Shown here: positions 41,785 through 49,932 of the stretch, piece by piece | Numbering within the stretch: position 1 is the first letter of the stretch | How the letters are laid out: every line of letters starts with the position of its first letter | Source: Rubrobacter xylanophilus DSM 9941 | Lineage (GTDB): Bacteria > Actinomycetota > Rubrobacteria > Rubrobacterales > Rubrobacteraceae | Length of the DNA stretch: 64,000 nucleotides | NCBI RefSeq assembly: GCF_000014185.1 | Contig: NC_008148.1 | Span: forward strand, 2,398,001 to 2,462,000 | Direction of reading: 5' to 3' | The notes under the pieces: model-generated | The model's input: the letters and a program-made list of their open reading frames with translations, nothing else | Database searches by the model: none | What the model was told of the DNA's origin: nothing | Program-made: the position numbers and the translations under genes

Positions 41785-41865
41785 ATCTTACCTTTAGGGT
41801 GTTGCGTTGGGATTTCCCCGAGGTTACGATTCTGTTACGCTCCGGAAACACTTCGGTTACGCCCC
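41785..41865 (-). promoter_or_regulatory. array of 11-bp direct repeats over the endonuclease V promoter
   Basis: Starting at 41800, 41822, 41833 and 41855 are TGTTGCG, GGTTACG, TGTTACG and GGTTACG, all in one 11-bp register. The two intermediate units at 41811 and 41844 are degenerate. On the minus strand a TAAGAT -10 box (41790-41785) has no -35; the repeats lie where the -35 should be. This is the layout of activator boxes for OmpR/PhoB-type response regulators. Confidence 0.6.
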
Positions 41866-41930
41866 GTCCTCGCTCCCCGTGTATACGGCATCCGGTATCC
41901 CAGCACCGTAAAGCTCAGCTTCAGGATAAC

Positions 41931-41946
41931 ACCCCTGGGGAGGGGT
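41931..41946 (-). terminator. short hairpin after molybdoenzyme gene
   Basis: A 6-bp stem ACCCCT/AGGGGT with a four-base loop begins one base after the stop codon. Confidence 0.45.
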
Positions 41947-41947
41947 T

Positions 41948-43554
41948 TCACGCGACGGCGACGCGGACGGTGTGGTAGCCGGTGGCCCCGGAGGGGTGGG
42001 GCGGGGCCCTGCGGGCGGTCTGGGTGCGGCCCTCGCCGTCGGTGGCGCGGACCTGGAGGGTGTGCTCTCCGGGAGGGGCCTCCCACTCGTAGAGGTAGTG
42101 GCGCCAGGAGTCGGGGTCGAGCTGGGCGGCGAGCCGGGCCTCCTGCCAGGTCTTGCCGCCGTCGGTCGAGACCTCGACCTTCGAGATGCCGCGGTGCGGG
42201 ACCCAGGCGACGCCGCCCACGGGGATCCTGCCGGCGGGGAGGGTCTCGCCGTCCTTCACGGTGTCGATCCGGGACTGCGTCCTGACCGGCCCCTCCTTGG
42301 ACCAGCCGCGCTGTATCCAGTAGGCGTCGAAGTCCCAGCCGGTGAGCTCTATCTCGGCGAGCCACTTCGTCGCCGAGACGTAGCCGTAGAGCCCGGGGAC
42401 CACCAGGCGGGCCGGGTAGCCGTGCTTGAGGGGGAGCTCGCTGCCGTTGAGGCCGAAGGCCACGAGCGCCTCCCGGCCGTCGAAGGCCAGCCCGGTGCGG
42501 AAGCCCGCGGTCCAGCCGTCCACGCTGCGGCCCACGATCTGGGCGGAGTCCCCGGAGATGCCGCGGGGGTCCATCCCGGCCTCCCGCAGCAGGTCGGAGA
42601 GGAGCACGCCGGTCCAGCGGCCGTTGGAGACCAGCCCGCCCCCGACCTCGTTCGAGACGCAGGAGAGGGTTATGTCAGCCTCGCGGGTGGGCATGGAGAG
42701 GAGGTCGGAGTAGGAGAGCTCGAGGGGGTTCCTCACCGCGCCGCCGACCCGCAGCGACCACTCGCGGGCGTCCACCCGCGGGGAGACGAGGGCGGTGTCG
42801 ACCAGGTAGAAGTCCTCGGCCGGCGTGATGAGGGGCGGCATCCCCGGGGCCTCTATGGAGGCGTCCTCCGGGGGCGGGGGGAGCGTCCGGTGCCGCGGCG
42901 CCCCGCCCGCCCTCCTCGGCTCCGCGGGCAGCCTCAGGGGCTTCGGGGCCGCGCGCCGCGGGGAGCCGCCGGCCAGCGCGCGGCCAGCGACGGCGGCGGC
43001 GAGCCCCGCCACGGCGGCGGCCCCGCTCACCAAGACGAACCCCCCGCGGTCCACCACGACGCCGCCGGAGTGCGCCTCCCTCGAGCGCACGGCGGGGGAG
43101 CGGGGAGGGGCGCTCCCCGCTCCCCTGAGCCCCGCCACTCTCAGCAGGGCCTCGGAGAGGCCTGCGCCCAGGAGGAGCGCGGCGGCCACCGTGGCGACCG
43201 TGGCGGCCGGCGCCGCGGGCGGCCCGGCGAAGCAGGCGGCGAGCGCCACGGCCCCGAGGGCCGCGACGCCGAGCAGCGCGAGCCCGGGCCGGCGGGCGGC
43301 GAGGACGCCGAGCAGCCCGGCGAGCAGGAACGCCAGGACCAGGATGGCGGAGATCAGGACCGGGATGTCCGCCGCGCCGAGAAGCTCTACGCCCGCCGTC
43401 GCCAGCCAGCCCGGGACGAGCCCTACGACCCCCTGCGCCACCGCGGCCAGCACGAGGGGACGGCGGCGTGGAGCCCGTGCGCAAGCTCGGTAACGCCGAG
43501 CGCCACCGCCATCCCCGCGACCCCGGCGATGCCGGCTCTCCTCGTGGAGCTCAA
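41948..43554 (-). CDS. membrane-anchored sulfite-oxidase-like molybdopterin oxidoreductase, N-terminal frameshift
   Basis: About 500 residues. Four N-terminal hydrophobic helices are followed by an Arg/Pro linker and a SUOX-type Mo-pterin domain with the Mo-ligand Cys in ITLSCVSNEVGGG, then LKHGYPARLVVPGLYGYVSATKWL and the Mo-co dimerisation domain (WVPHRGISKVEVSTDGGKTW). The intact frame begins at GTG 43453. Upstream in the other frame, TTG 43554, preceded by GGAGGGG, encodes LSSTRRAGIAGVAGMAVALG and onward, matching the natural first helix. One base is missing between 43453 and 43455. Either a mutation or an assembly error. Confidence 0.82.
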
Positions 43555-43660
43555 CGAGACCCCTCCGGGCGAAGACGACACGGCTCTGCGCAGGACAGAG
43601 CCCGCGCTTTTCCCTTTCTACGTCCCGGGGGAGGGCGCCGGATCACCCCGCTCCGGAGGC

Positions 43661-44467
43661 TCATCGGCCCCCGCGCGGAACCGGGGCGCCTCCCGGAGGG
43701 AGCATCCTGAGGGTGAGGCCCTGCGCCGCGAGGGCCGCCGCAACGGCGCAGGCGAAGCCGGGCCCGACGCCCAGGGGCTCGATGAGGGCGGAGAGCGCCA
43801 CGAAGAAGGCCGCCGGCGCGAACAGCCCTAACAGCAGGCCCCGCAGCAGCCCCGCCGCCGGGCTCGCCCCCTCCGAGCGGTGCATGAAGACGCCCAGCAC
43901 CGCCCCGAACAGGGGGAAGGGGGAGAGCAGCCCGCTCAGGTACGGGCCGAGGGCGGGAGCCGCGGCCGTGAGCGCCAGGACGAAGGCGGTGGCGACCGCC
44001 ATCCTCGCGGGGATGTCCCAGCGGGGCAGGCGCGCGGGGGACTCCCGCCCGCGGGGCTCGCCCGGCGCGCTCCGCCTCGCGAGGCGGAGCGCGCCGGCCA
44101 GGGACAAGAGCGTCGCCAGAGAGGCCGGCAGCAGGGGCAGGCCCAGGAGGCCGAGGACCGCGGTCGAAGCCACGAAGCCGGCGCAGCCGGAGAGGAGGGC
44201 GGCCGGCCAGGGAGCCCCCCGGCCGGCGCTCCAGGAGTAGGCCAGGCAGAAGACGGCCTGCGAGATCGTGCCCAGCAGCATGCCGACCGCGGCGGAGGCC
44301 GCGAAGGAAGGCCCGTGGTCGAGGGCCAGAAACAGGGCGACGGGGCCGGAGGTAAACGGGACGCCCACCAGCCACCCGCCCACCGCCGCTCCCCAGCGAC
44401 GAGAGGCCAGGCTCGCGGCCCCGATCAGGGCGGGAGTCACCGCGAGCTTCAGGACCAAACCCTCCAC
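43661..44467 (-). CDS. polytopic membrane protein of unknown function
   Basis: A 268-residue, strongly hydrophobic protein with about seven or eight helices. N-terminal KLAVTPALIGAASLASRRWGAAVGGWLVGVPFTSGPV resembles small-multidrug/uncharacterised membrane families; a charged loop (RLARRSAPGEPRGRE) lies in the middle and suggests two halves of four helices. No catalytic motif is visible. It is divergent from the ileS T-box promoter, with a short 43-bp gap to the -35 box. Confidence 0.65.
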   Translation of the reverse strand: MEGLVLKLAVTPALIGAASLASRRWGAAVGGWLVGVPFTSGPVALFLALDHGPSFAASAAVGMLLGTISQAVFCLAYSWSAGRGAPWPAALLSGCAGFVASTAVLGLLGLPLLPASLATLLSLAGALRLARRSAPGEPRGRESPARLPRWDIPARMAVATAFVLALTAAAPALGPYLSGLLSPFPLFGAVLGVFMHRSEGASPAAGLLRGLLLGLFAPAAFFVALSALIEPLGVGPGFACAVAAALAAQGLTLRMLPPGGAPVPRGGR

Positions 44468-44510
44468 CCCCCGGATTGTAGCGGCCCGGGAGGCGACCCC
44501 TCCGCTCTCC

Positions 44511-44539
44511 TTGACACGCCCGCGCCAAGGGGCTACAAA
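44511..44539 (+). promoter_or_regulatory. ileS promoter
   Basis: A perfect TTGACA (44511-44516) and TACAAA (44534-44539) are separated by 17 bases. Transcription begins near 44546, at the 5' end of the T-box leader. Confidence 0.75.
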
Positions 44540-44545
44540 GCTGTT

Positions 44546-44870
44546 CTACAGGCGATGACGGGAACGAGTAGGTCCGTCCCTCCCGCGGGAGCGAGCCGGG
44601 GACGGTGCGAGCCCGGTGCGGGAAGCGGTCCGAAAATCCTCCCCGAGCCGCCCGCCGAAAGCGAAGGGGCGCCGCGCCCCAGGCGTCAAGTAGGCCGGGC
44701 CGGGTTCGCCCGTTACAGCGAGAGGGTGTGCCGCCGCGCACCCGCGGAGCGGTCCGGGGCCGCGAGGCCTCGGGCAAGCAGGGTGGTACCGCGAGAGCCG
44801 CTTCTTTGGAGAAAGAGGGCTCCCGTCCCTGCGGCCGGAGAGGTCGCCGGGGCGGGAGCCTGGCTTTTCA
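44546..44870 (+). promoter_or_regulatory. T-box leader of ileS, isoleucine specifier AUC
   Basis: The universal T-box sequence AGGGTGGTACCGCG is at 44780-44793. Upstream are GAGTA (kink-turn region, about 44563), GGTGCGAGCCC, and GTCCGAAAATCCTCC in which ATC (44636-44638) fits the specifier codon. Downstream, a terminator hairpin pairs 44818-44829 with 44849-44860 and is followed by CTTTTC. Uncharged tRNA-Ile would favour the antiterminator. It is a long, complete leader rather than the short translational form of many actinobacteria. Confidence 0.92.
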
Positions 44871-44889
44871 ACGGGAGGTGTGGCAGGAG

Positions 44890-47800
44890 ATGGAGTTCGA
44901 GAAGGTCGGCCCGCAGGTGGACTTCCCGGCGCTCGAGCGCGAGGTGCTCGGGTACTGGGAGGAGATCGGGGCGTTCAGGAAGTCCGTGGAGCGGAGGCCC
45001 GTGGAGAAGCCCTTCGTCTTCTACGAGGGGCCGCCGACGGCCAACGGGAGGCCCGGCTTCCACCACGTCCCGGCCCGGACGCTCAAGGACCTCATCCCCC
45101 GCTACAAGACCATGCGGGGCTACCGGGTGGAGCGCAAGGGCGGCTGGGACTGCCACGGTCTGCCCGTGGAGCTCGAGGTGGAGAAGGAGCTCGGGCTCTC
45201 CGGCAAGAAGGACGTGGAGCGCTACGGCATCGAGGAGTTCAACCGCCTGTGCCGCAGGTCCGTCTTCCGCTACGTGGACGACTGGCGCCGGATGAGCGAC
45301 CGGATGGGCTTCTGGGTGGACATGGAGAACGCCTACCGGACGCTCGACAACACCTACATAGAGAGCGTGTGGTGGGCGCTGAAGACGCTGCACGAGCGGG
45401 GCCTGCTCTACGAGGACTACAAGGTCGCCCCCCACTGCCCCCGCGACCAGACCTCCCTCTCCTCCCACGAGGTCGCCCAGGGCTACAAGGACGTGGTGGA
45501 CCCCTCCGTCTACGTCCGGCTGCCGCTGCGGGACGAGGAGGGGACGAGCCTGCTGGTGTGGACCACCACCCCGTGGACGCTGGTCTCCAACGCCGCCGTG
45601 GCGGCCCACCCGGAGGTGGAGTACGCGCTGGCCGAGAGGGGCGGGGAGCGGCTCGTGCTCGCCGCGGAGCTCCTCGACAGGGTGCTGGGCGAGGGGAGCT
45701 ACAGGGTCGTCTCCACGTTCCAGGGGCGGGAGCTCGAGGGCAGAAAGTACCGCCGCCCCTTCGACTACGTCCCCGTGGAGGAGACGGAGAATCTGTGGAC
45801 CGTCGTGCTCGGGGACTACGTCACCACCAGGGAGGGCACCGGCCTCGTGCACACCGCGCCGGCCTACGGCGAGGACGACGCCCGCACCGGGCGGGCCTAC
45901 GGGCTGCCCACCATCCACCCCGTGCGGCCCGACGGCACCTTCGACGAGCGGGTGGGGCCCTTCGCCGGGCGCTTCGTCAAGGACGCCGACAAGGGGCTGG
46001 TGAAGGAGCTCGAGGAGAGGGGCCTCCTCTTCAAGGCCGAAGAGCACGAGCACGCCTACCCGCACTGCTGGCGGTGCGGGACGCCGCTCCTGTACTACGC
46101 CAAGCGGGCCTGGTACGCCCGGACGACGGCCGTGCTCGACGAGCTGCTGCGGGAGAACGAGGGCATAAACTGGGTGCCCGAGCACATAAAGTGGGGCCGC
46201 TTCGGCGACTGGCTCAGGAACAACGTGGACTGGGCGCTCAGCCGGGAGCGCTACTGGGGGACGCCGCTCCCCATCTGGCGGACCGAGTCCGGGAGGGTGG
46301 TGGTCGTGGGCAGCCGCGAGGAGCTCGAGAAGCTCGCGGTGGACCCGCTGCCGGACGATCTGCACCGGCCGTACATAGACCGGGTCCGCATCCGGCACCC
46401 GGAGACCGGCGAGCTCGCCAGGCGCATCCCCGAGGTGCTCGACGTGTGGTTCGACTCCGGGAGCATGCCCTTCGCCCAGTGGGGCTACCCACGCTCCGGG
46501 CGGGAGCACTTCCGGCGGCAGTTCCCCGCCGACTTCATCTGCGAGGGGGTGGACCAGACCAGGGGCTGGTTCTACTCGCTGCTCGCCGTCTCGACCATGC
46601 TCTTCGGGAAGAGCTCCTACAAGACGTGCATGGCGCTCGGGATCATCCTGGACGCCGAGGGCCGGAAGATGAGCAAGTCGCTCGGCAACGTCATAGACCC
46701 CTGGAGCCTCTTCGAGAAGCAGGGGGCGGACGCCCTCAGGTGGGCGCTGTGCACCGCCTCGAGCCCGGTCAACACGCGGCGCTTCAGCGAGGAGCAGGTG
46801 GACGAGGCGGTCCGCAAGTACCTGCTGACGCTCTGGAACACCTACTCCTTCTTCGTGACCTACGCCCGGATAGACGGCTTCGACCCCGAGAGGGACCGCG
46901 TCCCCCTGGAGCAGCGCGGCCTGATGGACCGGTGGGTCCTCTCGGAGCTGCACGCGACCATAAGGACCGTCACCGAGCGCCTCGACGCCTACGACGTGAC
47001 CACGGCGGGCAGGGCGATACAGGACTTCGTGGACGAGCTCTCCAACTGGTACGTGCGCCGCAGCCGGCGCAGGTTCTGGAAGGGGGAGGAGGACACGGAC
47101 AAGAGGGCCGCCCACTCCACCCTCTACGAGTGCCTGACCACCGTTATACGGCTGACCGCCCCCTTCACCCCGTTCGTGGCGGAGGCGATCTACCGGAACC
47201 TGGAGCGGGGGCGCGCCGGGGCGCCGGAGAGCGTCCACCTCGCCGACTGGCCGGAGTACCGGGAGGAGCTCGTGGACGAGGGGCTGCTGGAGCGGATGGA
47301 GGCGGCCAGGAGGGTGGTCGCCCTGGGCCGGGCGGCCCGCAACGCCGCCGCCATAAAGACCCGCCAGCCCCTGCGGGAGGTGGTGGTCGTCGCCGACGAG
47401 CGCCTGCGCGGGAACCTGGAGGGGCTCGAGGAGATCGTGCTGGAGGAGCTCAACGTCAAGGAGCTGCGCTTCGGCGGGCGGGAGGACGTGCTGCGCTACG
47501 CCCTCAAGCCGAACCTCTCGGCCGTGGGCCCGAGGTACGGTAGGCTGGTGCCGGGCCTCCGCCGGGCGCTGGAGGAGGTCTCCGAGGAGGAGGCGAGGAG
47601 GGCGGCCTCCGGCGAGCCGGTGACCGTGGAGGTGGAGGGCAAAAAGGTCACGCTGCAGCCCGAGGAGCTGCTGGTGGAGAGCGGGCCCAGGGAGGGCTAC
47701 GCGGTGGAGAGCGAGGCCGGGCTCTCGGTGGCGCTGCGCACGCGGCTGGACCCGGAGCTCGTGGACGAGGGGCTCGTGCGGGAGCTGGTGCACAAGGTGC

Positions 47801-48012
47801 AGAACCTCCGGCGGGAGAAGGGCTTCGAGATCGAGGAGAGCATCTCGGTGAGCCTCTCCGCGGGCGGGCGCCTCAGGGAGCTGCTCGAGGGCCCGTGGGG
47901 CGAGTACTTCAAGGGCGAGGTGCTCGCCCGGGAGCTGGACCTCGACGGCGGGGGGGAGGACGCCCTCGCGGTGGACGGCGAGGAGGTGAGGGTCTCTCTG
48001 AGGCGCCCCTGA
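44890..48012 (+). CDS. ileS: isoleucyl-tRNA synthetase, class II type with GXHH motif
   Basis: Charges tRNA-Ile. 1040 residues, the eukaryote-like (IleRS2) length. The signature that is normally HXGH reads GFHH (residues 56-59, in NGRPGFHHVPARTLKDL). KMSKS is intact at about residues 593-597. Editing-domain and anticodon-binding regions are present (WDCHGLPVE, TTTPWTLVSN). The swapped GXHH motif has been linked in IleRS2 enzymes to extreme mupirocin tolerance. ATG 44890 follows GGCAGGAG. Under T-box control. Confidence 0.96.
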   Translation: MEFEKVGPQVDFPALEREVLGYWEEIGAFRKSVERRPVEKPFVFYEGPPTANGRPGFHHVPARTLKDLIPRYKTMRGYRVERKGGWDCHGLPVELEVEKELGLSGKKDVERYGIEEFNRLCRRSVFRYVDDWRRMSDRMGFWVDMENAYRTLDNTYIESVWWALKTLHERGLLYEDYKVAPHCPRDQTSLSSHEVAQGYKDVVDPSVYVRLPLRDEEGTSLLVWTTTPWTLVSNAAVAAHPEVEYALAERGGERLVLAAELLDRVLGEGSYRVVSTFQGRELEGRKYRRPFDYVPVEETENLWTVVLGDYVTTREGTGLVHTAPAYGEDDARTGRAYGLPTIHPVRPDGTFDERVGPFAGRFVKDADKGLVKELEERGLLFKAEEHEHAYPHCWRCGTPLLYYAKRAWYARTTAVLDELLRENEGINWVPEHIKWGRFGDWLRNNVDWALSRERYWGTPLPIWRTESGRVVVVGSREELEKLAVDPLPDDLHRPYIDRVRIRHPETGELARRIPEVLDVWFDSGSMPFAQWGYPRSGREHFRRQFPADFICEGVDQTRGWFYSLLAVSTMLFGKSSYKTCMALGIILDAEGRKMSKSLGNVIDPWSLFEKQGADALRWALCTASSPVNTRRFSEEQVDEAVRKYLLTLWNTYSFFVTYARIDGFDPERDRVPLEQRGLMDRWVLSELHATIRTVTERLDAYDVTTAGRAIQDFVDELSNWYVRRSRRRFWKGEEDTDKRAAHSTLYECLTTVIRLTAPFTPFVAEAIYRNLERGRAGAPESVHLADWPEYREELVDEGLLERMEAARRVVALGRAARNAAAIKTRQPLREVVVVADERLRGNLEGLEEIVLEELNVKELRFGGREDVLRYALKPNLSAVGPRYGRLVPGLRRALEEVSEEEARRAASGEPVTVEVEGKKVTLQPEELLVESGPREGYAVESEAGLSVALRTRLDPELVDEGLVRELVHKVQNLRREKGFEIEESISVSLSAGGRLRELLEGPWGEYFKGEVLARELDLDGGGEDALAVDGEEVRVSLRRP

Positions 48013-48014
48013 AC

Positions 48015-48037
48015 CCGCCCCCGGGATACCGGGGCGG
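48015..48037 (+). terminator. terminator after ileS
   Basis: A nine-pair GC stem with one bulged C (48015-48024 with 48029-48037) and a four-base loop lies right after the stop codon. Confidence 0.5.
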
Positions 48038-48103
48038 CGAAACGGGTATGATGTAGGGCGTCATCCGAAAGGGAGTCGGAACCAGAGGACACGGAGGTTC
48101 AAG

Positions 48104-48556
48104 GTGTTTGGGAGAAAGAGCCGGGCGGAGCGACTCAAGGAGCGGGCCGGGTCCCGGGCGACCGTCCCGATCGGCAGCCTCGCGGCGGCCTACGCCGGCG
48201 CCAGGCCGCTGCTCGAGAGGCTGCTCTACGACGACGACCTCAGGGACAACATCCGGACCTTCATAGAGGCCGCGCACAACATCCTGGAGGAGCTCTCCGG
48301 CGAGCGGCCCTCCGAGGTGGTCGCCAGGCTCTGGGACGACGACAAGCTGCGCAAGCAGGTGGAGGCGGCGGCGGGGGCCGCCCAGCAGGGCAGCCGGCGG
48401 CTGCGCGGCGAGCGGGTGCGCGAGGGCGGCTCCGGGAAGTGGCTGCTCCTGCTACTCGGCGCGGGCGCGGCGTTCCTGTTCCTGAACCCGAAGACCGGCC
48501 CCGAGGCCCGGCGGCTGGCCCGGGAGGCCTACAGCGCCGTCACCTCGGCGGGCTAG
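48104..48556 (+). CDS. membrane-tethered protein of unknown function
   Basis: A 150-residue protein. A basic N-terminus (MFGRKSRAERLKERAG) is followed by helices containing LYDDDLRDNIRTFIEAAHNILEEL and LWDDDKLRKQVEAAAGA. One C-terminal membrane helix (WLLLLLGAGAAFLFL, about 113-127) is followed by PKTGPEARRLAREAYS. The layout resembles YtxH-like stress or envelope proteins of Gram-positives but is not clearly one. A TATGAT -10 box is at 48047-48052. Convergent with the next gene through a shared CTAG. Confidence 0.65.
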   Translation: MFGRKSRAERLKERAGSRATVPIGSLAAAYAGARPLLERLLYDDDLRDNIRTFIEAAHNILEELSGERPSEVVARLWDDDKLRKQVEAAAGAAQQGSRRLRGERVREGGSGKWLLLLLGAGAAFLFLNPKTGPEARRLAREAYSAVTSAG

Positions 48557-48963
48557 GGCCGGCTCCCTCCCCGGTAGGCCCTGAGCGCCGGGTCCACGCG
48601 CTCCAGCTCCAGCTCGAAGGCCTCGAGCGCCTCCCGGCCGGAGGCGGCGAAGGAGTCGCGCAGCGCGGCGAGCCCGGCCTCTATCTCCCGCCGCGCCCGC
48701 TCGGCCCGGTTGCGGACGCTCTCGCTCGGCGTCCCCTCCCTCTCCAGCCGCTCGGCCCGCGCGGCGAGCCGGGCGGCCCGGTCCAGGAGGTCGGCGTTGG
48801 TTCGGGCGTAGCGGGCGAGCGCGGAGGCGGCCCGGGCGCGCAGCTCCGGGGCGGGCTCGCGCCGCCGCAGGCGCGCGAGCAGCCCGGCGAGCCGGCGCCG
48901 GAGGGCGGAGGGCACGAGGCGCAGGGCCCCGGGGTGCGGAGGCGGTATACTTCCCTCGCTCAT
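48553..48963 (-). CDS. Arg/Ala-rich coiled-coil protein of unknown function
   Basis: A 136-residue basic protein made of Ala/Arg/Glu helices, for example LARLRRREPAPELRARAASA and ERARREIEAGLAALRDSFA. It has no cysteine and no membrane segment. The start ATG (48963) overlaps the start ATG of the divergent lipoprotein gene: both lie within the four bases CATG at 48961-48964. A TATCAT -10 box (48976-48971) stands seven bases before the ATG with no ribosome site, so the message is probably leaderless. Codon bias and GC at third positions support a real gene; function is unknown. Confidence 0.55.
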   Translation of the reverse strand: MSEGSIPPPHPGALRLVPSALRRRLAGLLARLRRREPAPELRARAASALARYARTNADLLDRAARLAARAERLEREGTPSESVRNRAERARREIEAGLAALRDSFAASGREALEAFELELERVDPALRAYRGGSRP

Positions 48964-48976
48964 GGCCCAAATGATA
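48946..48976. promoter_or_regulatory. face-to-face overlapping promoters, both predicted leaderless
   Basis: For the plus strand TATACT is at 48946-48951 with its ATG at 48962. For the minus strand TATCAT is at 48976-48971 with its ATG at 48963. Each -10 box lies inside or beside the other gene's first codons, so the two transcripts overlap at their 5' ends. Neither has a ribosome-binding site or a clear -35. Confidence 0.5.
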
Positions 48977-49552
48977 AACCCCAGAACGGCGCTCGTCGTG
49001 GCGCTCATCTCCCTGCTCGCCCTTGCGGCGGGGTGCGGGAGGGTGTTCGGCGACCCCCAGGAGGAGGCCAACCGGGCCATCTCGCGGGCCAACGAGGCCA
49101 TCGCCGAGCACAACCGGCACTTCGAGCGCGCCCGCAGCACCTACGAGGAGGTCAAGCAGAGGATAGAGTCCGGCGAGGACCCATCGGGGGAGCGCGAGGA
49201 GATCCGCAGGGCCAGGGAGTCCATGCGGGAGGCCCGCGACAGCCTGCGGGAGGCCCGCCGGGCCCTCTCCGGGGTGCAGGAGCTGGAGGTGGACCCGGCC
49301 GTGAAGCGGTACGCCCGGCTGCTCTCCGAGGCGATGGAGGCGCAGCTGGCGGCGGAGTCGCGGGAGCTGGACTTCTACGAGCTGCTGGAGGAGGACCCCG
49401 CCCTGGAGGAGAACCGGGAGCGGGCGCTCGAGATCCTGGAGGAGGTCAGCCGGGGCTACGAGCGCGCCGAGAGGTCCTACGACGCGGCGCGCGAGCTCGC
49501 CGAGTCCAACCCCGAGGTGCTGGGCTCCGGGCGGGAGCGGCGGGGGGGCTAG
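48962..49552 (+). CDS. coiled-coil lipoprotein
   Basis: A 196-residue envelope protein. The signal ALVVALISLLALAAGC ends in a lipobox with Cys25, so it is probably a lipid-anchored extracytoplasmic protein. The rest is one long, charged helical coiled coil (EEANRAISRANEAIAEHNRHFE, with Glu/Arg heptads) to the Gly-rich end. A second in-frame ATG at 48971 could also start the signal. Function unknown. Divergent from, and overlapping, the preceding gene. Confidence 0.7.
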   Translation: MAQMINPRTALVVALISLLALAAGCGRVFGDPQEEANRAISRANEAIAEHNRHFERARSTYEEVKQRIESGEDPSGEREEIRRARESMREARDSLREARRALSGVQELEVDPAVKRYARLLSEAMEAQLAAESRELDFYELLEEDPALEENRERALEILEEVSRGYERAERSYDAARELAESNPEVLGSGRERRGG

Positions 49553-49561
49553 CGGGGAGGC

Positions 49562-49590
49562 TTGCCCCGCCCCCCCGCCCGGTGTATAAG
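49562..49590 (+). promoter_or_regulatory. promoter of muconolactone-isomerase-like gene
   Basis: TTGCCC (49562-49567) and TATAAG (49585-49590) are 17 bases apart. Confidence 0.55.
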
Positions 49591-49626
49591 GCGGGGGTCG
49601 GGGAAAGCGGAAGAGAGGAGGCGGCC

Positions 49627-49932
49627 GTGCTGGTCTTCGCCGACATCCACGTCAACCCCAAGGACCTCTCGCTGGAGGAGCTGTGGAACATCTGGGAGGA
49701 GGAGACCCGGGCCGCGCTCGGCGCGAGAGAGGCCGGCAAGGTCGTCGCCCTCTACAAGGTCTCCGGGCAGCGCCGGGTGCTCGCGGTGCTGGACGTCGAG
49801 TCGCACGACGAGCTGGACCGGATCCTCATGGCCGGGCTCCCGATGGCAGAGTACCTGGAGATGGCCGAGGTGCTGCCGGTGCGCGAGTACACCGCCTTCG
49901 CCGAGGACATCAGGCGCCGCTGGCAGCAGTAG
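49627..49932 (+). CDS. muconolactone delta-isomerase-family small protein
   Basis: A 101-residue ferredoxin-fold protein of the muconolactone isomerase (CatC) family: VNPKDLSLEELWNIWEEETRAA, YKVSGQRRVLAVLDVESHDELDRILMAGLPM, and MAEVLPVREYTAFAEDI. Members of this fold also act as orphan stress or Dabb-like proteins. No other catechol-branch gene is near, so catabolic function is not assured. GTG 49627 follows GAGGAGG. Its 3' end overlaps the convergent mutM gene by 23 bases. Confidence 0.75.
   Translation: MLVFADIHVNPKDLSLEELWNIWEEETRAALGAREAGKVVALYKVSGQRRVLAVLDVESHDELDRILMAGLPMAEYLEMAEVLPVREYTAFAEDIRRRWQQ

Noticed and set aside
44713-47793. 1026-codon frame antisense to ileS
   Set aside because: Typical shadow of a GC-rich gene, His/Pro/Val-rich, no ribosome site; ileS has all its motifs.
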